Source of the DNA: an uncultured Arthrobacter sp.
GTDB lineage: Bacteria; Actinomycetota; Actinomycetes; Actinomycetales; Micrococcaceae
DNA length: 42,028 bases
Direction: 5' to 3'
NCBI RefSeq assembly: GCF_902805515.1
Contig: NZ_CADCTE010000095.1
Location: forward strand, 1-42,028
Below the pieces are notes generated by a model. That model saw nothing but the letters and a program-made list of their open reading frames with translations. It was not told the DNA's origin and did not search any database. Numbering within the stretch: position 1 is the stretch's first letter; each line of letters begins with the position of its first letter. Both the position numbers and the translations under genes were made by a program. Shown one piece after another: positions 37,547 through 42,028 of this stretch.

Positions 37547-39288
37547 GGGCCTTCCTTTCGGTTCTTGGTGCTTGAAGCTCCGGAGTGGGCCCCACCGGAC
37601 ACGGTGTCCGGCCCGTGAGCGCTCCTGGCGCCGGGGACGCCGGCCGCCGCACCCGGATCAGCGGGTCCAACGGGATCACCGGACACCGCGGGCGCCGTAC
37701 CGGAGGTCCCGTCGGCGTCCGGACCGCCCGGGGCGGCCGAAGCGCGGGGAGTACCGGTGCCGTCATCGACGTCGTCCTCGAGGTCGGCGGTGGTCTCCGC
37801 CTCCAGCGCGCTCTGACGCTTCCTCATCCAGAAGGACAGGACGAAGATGATAATGAGCACCACGTAGATGACTGCGGCGATTGGCGAGGACACCAGCGCC
37901 ACCGGATCGCCCTGGGAGATGGCCAGGGAGCGCCGCAGCTGGTTCTCGAAGATCGGGCCAAGGATCAGGCCGACCACCATGGGTGCAACCGGGTAGCCGA
38001 AGCGCCGCATGAAGAACCCGAGGATGCCAAGGATCAGCAGGATGATCACGTCAATGGGCGTGAAGTTCACCGAGAACGCACCCAGGGCGGCGAACACGAG
38101 GATGCCGGCGTAGAGGTAGGGCCGCGGGATCTGGAGGATCTTGACCCAGATGCCCACCAGGGGAAGGTTGAGCACCAGCAGCATGAGGTTGCCGACATAG
38201 AGGCTGGCGATCAGGGCCCATACCAGCGCGCTGTCGTTTTCGAAGAGCTGCGGCCCCACCGGGATCTGGTAGCGCTGGAATGCCACCAGGAGCATCGCGG
38301 CGGTGGCGGTGGTGGGGATGCCGAGGGTCAGCAACGGCACCAGCACACCGGCGGCTGCGGCATTGTTCGCCGCCTCCGGTCCGGCGACGCCCTCAATGGC
38401 GCCCTTGCCGAACTGCTTCTTCCGGGCGCCCTTGGCGAGCTTGCGCTCGGAGGCGTAGGAGAGGAAGGTGGCGACGTCGGCGCCTCCGGCCGGGATGGTG
38501 CCGACGGGGAAGCCGATCACGGTGCCGCGGAGCCAGGGCCGCCAGGAGCGCCTCCAGTCCTCCTTGCGCATCCACTTGGTCCAGCCGCCCGTCACCGGGA
38601 TGACCTTGATGGGCCCGTGGCGCAGCCGGGAGGCGACGTAGAGTGCCTCGCCGACCGCGAACAGCGCGACGGCGACGAGGACGACGTCGATCCCGTCCGC
38701 AAGGAACGGGCTGCCGAAGGTGTACCGCTGCTGGGCTGTCAGCGAATCGAAGCCCATGGTGGCGATGAACAGGCCAAGGGCCAGGGACGCGAGGCCGCGC
38801 AGCACCGAGGACCCCAGCAGGGCCCCGACGGTCAGGAAGGCGACGACCATGAGGGCGACGTACTCGACCGGGCCGATCTGCACGGCGAATGCCGCCACGT
38901 AGGGGGCGACGAAGCTCAGCAGGACGGTGGCGATGGTGCCGGCGATGAACGAGCCGACCGCCGCGGTGGCCAGCGCGGCGGCGCCGCGGCCGGCCTTGGC
39001 CATCCGGTTGCCCTCGAGGGCCGTGACGATCGAGGACGACTCCCCGGGGGTGTTGAGCAGGATGGAGGTGGTCGAGCCGCCGTACATTCCGCCGTAGTAG
39101 ATGCCGGCGAAGACGATGATGGCCGCCGTCGGCTCCAGGCTGTAGGTCAGCGGCATCAGCAGCGCCACGGTCATGGCGGGCCCGATGCCGGGAAGCACCC
39201 CGACGGCGGTGCCCACGAGCACCCCGCCCAGTGCGAACAGCAGGTACATCGGCTGCGCCGCGACGGCGAAGCCTTCGAGCAGGCTCAT
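37543..39288 (-). CDS. tctA: Tripartite tricarboxylate transporter, large membrane subunit TctA
   Basis: 581 aa from ATG 39288. About 12 membrane segments; diagnostic [20 protein letters not shown] and [21 protein letters not shown] near the N-terminus, and [19 protein letters not shown]. After the last helix (SFWMRKRQ) there is an unusual hydrophilic tail of about 80 residues (acidic, then Gly/Pro/Ala-rich). Four bases separate it from tctB. Imports citrate or another carboxylate using the Na+ or H+ gradient. Confidence 0.92.
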   Translation of the reverse strand: MSLLEGFAVAAQPMYLLFALGGVLVGTAVGVLPGIGPAMTVALLMPLTYSLEPTAAIIVFAGIYYGGMYGGSTTSILLNTPGESSSIVTALEGNRMAKAGRGAAALATAAVGSFIAGTIATVLLSFVAPYVAAFAVQIGPVEYVALMVVAFLTVGALLGSSVLRGLASLALGLFIATMGFDSLTAQQRYTFGSPFLADGIDVVLVAVALFAVGEALYVASRLRHGPIKVIPVTGGWTKWMRKEDWRRSWRPWLRGTVIGFPVGTIPAGGADVATFLSYASERKLAKGARKKQFGKGAIEGVAGPEAANNAAAAGVLVPLLTLGIPTTATAAMLLVAFQRYQIPVGPQLFENDSALVWALIASLYVGNLMLLVLNLPLVGIWVKILQIPRPYLYAGILVFAALGAFSVNFTPIDVIILLILGILGFFMRRFGYPVAPMVVGLILGPIFENQLRRSLAISQGDPVALVSSPIAAVIYVVLIIIFVLSFWMRKRQSALEAETTADLEDDVDDGTGTPRASAAPGGPDADGTSGTAPAVSGDPVGPADPGAAAGVPGARSAHGPDTVSGGAHSGASSTKNRKEGP

Positions 39289-39292
39289 GAAG

Positions 39293-39835
39293 TTATCCAC
39301 TGAACACACCGAACCCTTCGAGGAAGCCCGCGGGCAGGGAGACACCGAGCAGCCCGGCGAAGACGAACTGCAGGACGAGCGCCAGGACGATGGCGGTGAT
39401 CAGGTTGCGGAACCAGGGCCGGGCACCGAGGGACCACGCGGCACCGAAGAACAGCACCGCGGCCGCAATGGGCCAGCCCAGGGGCACGATCAGGAAGGAG
39501 TGGAGCAGGACGAAGCCGGCGAGCTTCCCGACGGTTGCCCAGTCGGTGGCAATGTTCGGGTCGACGTCCTCCCCCTCCTCCGGCACGCCGGTCCCGCCGC
39601 GCAGCAGCTGGATGACAAGGCCCGTCCCGACGAGGACGAGCATGCCCGAGACCAGGTAGGGGAAGGCCTTGGGGCCGATGTCGCTGGCGGAGGGCGGGGT
39701 CTGGATGGATGCCCCGGCAACGAATCCCACCACGCCGACGCTGATCACGATGAGCGCGAAGATGAGCTCTCCGATCGGCCGGCCGGGAGCGGCGGTGGTG
39801 CCGCTCCCGGCGGGACTGGATGTTGACGTGCTCAT
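39293..39835 (-). CDS. tctB: Tripartite tricarboxylate transporter, small membrane subunit TctB
   Basis: 180 aa with four hydrophobic segments and the family signature SDIGPKAFPYLVSGMLVLVG (substitute for PxxFP). Lies two bases after tctC and four before tctA. Needed for TctA function in characterised systems. Confidence 0.9.
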   Translation of the reverse strand: MSTSTSSPAGSGTTAAPGRPIGELIFALIVISVGVVGFVAGASIQTPPSASDIGPKAFPYLVSGMLVLVGTGLVIQLLRGGTGVPEEGEDVDPNIATDWATVGKLAGFVLLHSFLIVPLGWPIAAAVLFFGAAWSLGARPWFRNLITAIVLALVLQFVFAGLLGVSLPAGFLEGFGVFSG

Positions 39836-39837
39836 GG

Positions 39838-40845
39838 CTACAGCAGGCCGATCTCGGTCAGGGTGGTCTTCACCGTGGCGATGTCCTCGGTGAGGAAGGT
39901 GTCGAACTCATCGCCGGTCAGGAACGCATCGGACCAGTTGTTCTCCTTGAGGGTCGTCTTCCAGGCCTCGGTCTCGTGGAGGTCGGTGACGAGTTCGGTG
40001 AGCTTGTCGGCCTGCGCCTCGTCGATCGACCCCGGGGCGACGACGCCGCGCCAGTTGGTGAGCACCACATCGATGCCCTGGTCGGTGAGGGTCTGGACCT
40101 CGGGAAGCTGCGGGGCGGCCTCCTCGCCGGAGACGGCGAGGGCGCGCAGCTTGCCGGCCTCGACCTGCTCGGCGTATTCGCCGACGCCGGAGATGCCGGC
40201 GTTCACCTTGTTGCCCAGCAGCGCGGCGAGGGATTCCCCGCCTCCTGAGTACGGGATGTAGTTCAGCTTGTCGGGGGCGATACCGGCCTCCTTGAGGACC
40301 ATTCCGGCGAGGATATGGTCTGCGCCGCCGGCGGAGCCGCCGGTGATGGAGACGCCCTGGCCCTTCGCCTCGATGTCATCGAGGAGGTCCTGCATGTTCT
40401 GGTACGGCGAGTCGGCCGGGACGACGACGACGAGCGGCTCGTCCGTCATGCGGGCGATCGGCGTCGTGTCCTCGATGCGGTTGGCCGCGTTGTTCGTCTC
40501 CACCGCTCCGACCATCACGTAGCCCATGACCATCAGGGTGTTCGGGTCGGTCTCGGTGGCGAGCTGGGCCAGCCCGTTGGTTCCGCCGGCACCGCCGACG
40601 TTGACCACGGAGGCCGTCTCGACGAGGTCGTTGTCCTGCAGGTCCTTCTGCATGGCGCGGCCGGTCTGGTCCCAGCCGCCGCCCGGGTCGGCCGGGACCA
40701 CGATGTTGAGCTTTTCGATGGCGTCGCCGCCCCCGCCCCCGGTGGTGCTCTCGGTCATCGAGCCGCAGGCGGAAAGAGCAAGCGCGGAGGCCAGGGCGAG
40801 TGCTGTCAGGGGAGTTCGGCGCGAGCCGGCTGGGTTGATCTTCAT
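39838..40845 (-). CDS. tctC: Tripartite tricarboxylate transporter, substrate-binding lipoprotein TctC
   Basis: 335 aa from ATG 40845. Signal peptide with lipobox ALSAC; mature protein begins IVVPADPGGGWDQTGRAMQ and has GGAGGTNGLAQLA, the two loops that bind the carboxylate in the TctC/Bug family. The open frame upstream to 41352 is the antisense of the divergent kinase gene and is rejected. First gene of the operon. Confidence 0.92.
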   Translation of the reverse strand: MKINPAGSRRTPLTALALASALALSACGSMTESTTGGGGGDAIEKLNIVVPADPGGGWDQTGRAMQKDLQDNDLVETASVVNVGGAGGTNGLAQLATETDPNTLMVMGYVMVGAVETNNAANRIEDTTPIARMTDEPLVVVVPADSPYQNMQDLLDDIEAKGQGVSITGGSAGGADHILAGMVLKEAGIAPDKLNYIPYSGGGESLAALLGNKVNAGISGVGEYAEQVEAGKLRALAVSGEEAAPQLPEVQTLTDQGIDVVLTNWRGVVAPGSIDEAQADKLTELVTDLHETEAWKTTLKENNWSDAFLTGDEFDTFLTEDIATVKTTLTEIGLL

Positions 40846-40924
40846 GGGGGTGTCTCTTCCTTGAGATGTGATGTGGATCACCACGCTCGTTTCAGCGTAG
40901 GAACGTGTCAAAGGCAGCGGAAGA

Positions 40925-40947
40925 ATACGGTCGTAACGCTCGTATTG
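40925..40947. promoter_or_regulatory. Dyad between divergent tctC and sensor kinase genes
   Basis: AATACG-N11-CGTATT (40925-40930 / 40942-40947). Candidate binding site for the response regulator partner of the kinase. A TTGACA on the minus strand (40913-40908 region) precedes tctC. Confidence 0.45.
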
Positions 40948-41005
40948 GTCTTTATGGTCCCGGCGATCGGGTGGAATTCCGCGCCGCAGCGGCCCGCCGC
41001 CGTGC

Positions 41006-41011
41006 CACAAT
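41006..41011 (+). promoter_or_regulatory. Extended -10 for a leaderless kinase transcript
   Basis: CACAAT preceded by TGC, six bases before the ATG at 41018, where there is no ribosome-binding site. Confidence 0.35.
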
Positions 41012-41017
41012 GGGCGC

Positions 41018-42028
41018 ATGGTCCGGACGATGTCGCTGCGGTTCCAGCTGTTCCTGCTGCAGTTGTTCATCGTGCTCGCCGTCGTCCTGGTGGCCGGATC
41101 CACGGCCGTCGCGAGCCAGATGCAGCAGATCCGCGACCAGTATGAGGACCGCATGGTGGGGGTGGCGCAGTCGGTGGCGCAGCTGCCCTCGATCATCGAG
41201 GCGTTCGACGACCCGGAGCCGAGCGCCACTATCCAGCCGATCGCCGACCTGATCGCCCAGTCCACCGGGGTGACGTACGTGGTGGTGACCGACGAACGCG
41301 GGGTGAGGTATTCCCACCCGAACCCGGAGCTGATCGGCAAGGTCGTCTCCACCGACCCGTCGGTCCCGCTCTCCGGCGAAATCTACGTCGGTACGCAGAC
41401 CGGCACCCTCGGCGAGTCGTGGCGCGTGAAGGTTCCGATCTACTCCGCGGCAGGCGAGATTATCGGCACGGCCTCGGTGGGCACCCTTGAGTCCGAGCTT
41501 CGGGAGGACCTCTTCGAGGACCTCCCCCGCCTGCTGATCTGGCTGGTCGCTGCGGCGCTGGTCGGCTCGGCCGGTTCCATCTACATCTCCCGCCTGGTCT
41601 GGCGCCGCATCTACAAGCTTGAACCCGAGGAAATCGCGTCCCTGCTCGAGACGCGCGACGCCATGCTCCACGGCATCAGCGAGGGAATGGTGGCCGTTGA
41701 CGAGAACGGCCGGATCGCCCTGATGAACGACGAGGCCAAGCGGCTGCTCGAGCTCGACGACGCCGCCACCGGCCGACACGCCTCCGAGGTGCTCGATCCC
41801 GCCCTCGCCCGGCTCCTCACCTCCCCCGGTGACGCCGACGAGACAGTCCTCGTGGGCGAGCGGGTCCTGCTGGCACGGACCACCGACGCCGTCGTCGACT
41901 CCAAGCGGGTGGGCACCGTGATGATCCTTCGCGACCGCACCGAACTCCACCAGCTCCTGACGGACCTGGACGGAGCCCGGGACGTCACCGCCGCCCTGCG
42001 CGCGCAGGCCCATGAGTTCGCCAACCGC
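41018..42028 (+). CDS. CitA/DcuS-type sensor histidine kinase (3' truncated by window end)
   Basis: 337 codons present, frame open at the window edge. ATG 41018: MVRTMSLRFQLFLLQLF begins TM1 (about 10-30); an extracellular Cache/PAS sensor follows (about 35-175) with the family signature RGVRYSHPNPELIGK; TM2 about 178-198; then a cytoplasmic PAS (about 215-325). The last bases reach the H-box RAQAHEFANR with phospho-accepting His332, typical of CitA/DcuS kinases sensing citrate or C4-dicarboxylates. Divergent from tctCBA, which it most likely regulates with a response regulator encoded beyond the window. Confidence 0.88.
   Translation, partial: MVRTMSLRFQLFLLQLFIVLAVVLVAGSTAVASQMQQIRDQYEDRMVGVAQSVAQLPSIIEAFDDPEPSATIQPIADLIAQSTGVTYVVVTDERGVRYSHPNPELIGKVVSTDPSVPLSGEIYVGTQTGTLGESWRVKVPIYSAAGEIIGTASVGTLESELREDLFEDLPRLLIWLVAAALVGSAGSIYISRLVWRRIYKLEPEEIASLLETRDAMLHGISEGMVAVDENGRIALMNDEAKRLLELDDAATGRHASEVLDPALARLLTSPGDADETVLVGERVLLARTTDAVVDSKRVGTVMILRDRTELHQLLTDLDGARDVTAALRAQAHEFANR

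Noticed and set aside
39838-41352. Extended tctC frame to 41352
   Set aside because: The extension is antisense to the CitA-type kinase and precedes a clear signal peptide start at 40845.

Overview
The window is high-GC DNA with codon usage and gene families typical of Actinomycetota, most likely the Micrococcales/Micrococcaceae (Arthrobacter-like). Several genes appear to be leaderless, small accessory genes are common, and no rRNA, tRNA, IS element or CRISPR array was seen. It reads as a metabolic and regulatory stretch of chromosome. Both ends cut genes: a 5'-truncated sigma factor gene at the left and a 3'-truncated CitA-type sensor kinase gene at the right.

Layout. 1-2.2 kb: an in-frame chimera of an ECF sigma factor with the C-terminal half of an ArsR/CzrA-type metal sensor, then a GT87-like membrane glycosyltransferase. 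2.3-8.7 kb: two large LOV-GGDEF-EAL proteins (blue-light photoreceptor domain plus cyclic-di-GMP domains) flanking a flotillin gene. 8.9-9.7 kb: a TetR regulator resembling gamma-butyrolactone receptors, coupled to a 29-codon leader ORF. 9.8-11.3 kb: a UPF0303 gene and three small genes. 11.4-14.0 kb: GH1 beta-glucosidase with a LacI-type operator and its LacI regulator. 14.1-15.9 kb: three uncharacterised proteins. 15.9-20.1 kb: group II PLP decarboxylase, tandem-hotdog thioesterase, aldo/keto reductase and a DJ-1/PfpI protein. 20.2-24.6 kb: a nitrilase-family amidohydrolase divergent from an operon of a 57-aa membrane peptide, an NCS1 permease, a zinc alcohol dehydrogenase and a TetR regulator. 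24.7-30.8 kb: an alpha-glucoside ABC uptake operon (binding protein, two permeases, GH13 alpha-glucosidase) divergent from a ROK regulator, with a NagC/Mlc-like operator between them. 30.8-34.9 kb: LLM flavin oxidoreductase, gluconokinase, voltage-gated-type K+ channel, F420/NADP-type reductase and a lipoprotein. 35.0-37.5 kb: SigK-like sigma factor, GAF histidine kinase and UspA. 37.5-42.0 kb: a tripartite tricarboxylate transporter operon (tctC-tctB-tctA-usp) divergent from a CitA/DcuS-type kinase.

How the genes work together. Three local circuits are clear: LacI with beta-glucosidase, ROK with alpha-glucoside uptake, and a CitA-like kinase with Tct carboxylate uptake. The LOV/flotillin/LOV block looks like a light-responsive cyclic-di-GMP module next to a membrane-microdomain scaffold. 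The two LOV proteins differ: the first has lost the GGDEF metal-binding aspartate and the second keeps it.

Structure beyond genes. The five convergent gene junctions with room (82 bp or more) all carry a strong GC hairpin. Four of them also carry a short tandem-repeat array lying between the hairpin and the minus-strand gene. Three of the hairpins share a GGCGGGCGG core, so they look like a dispersed REP-like terminator family.
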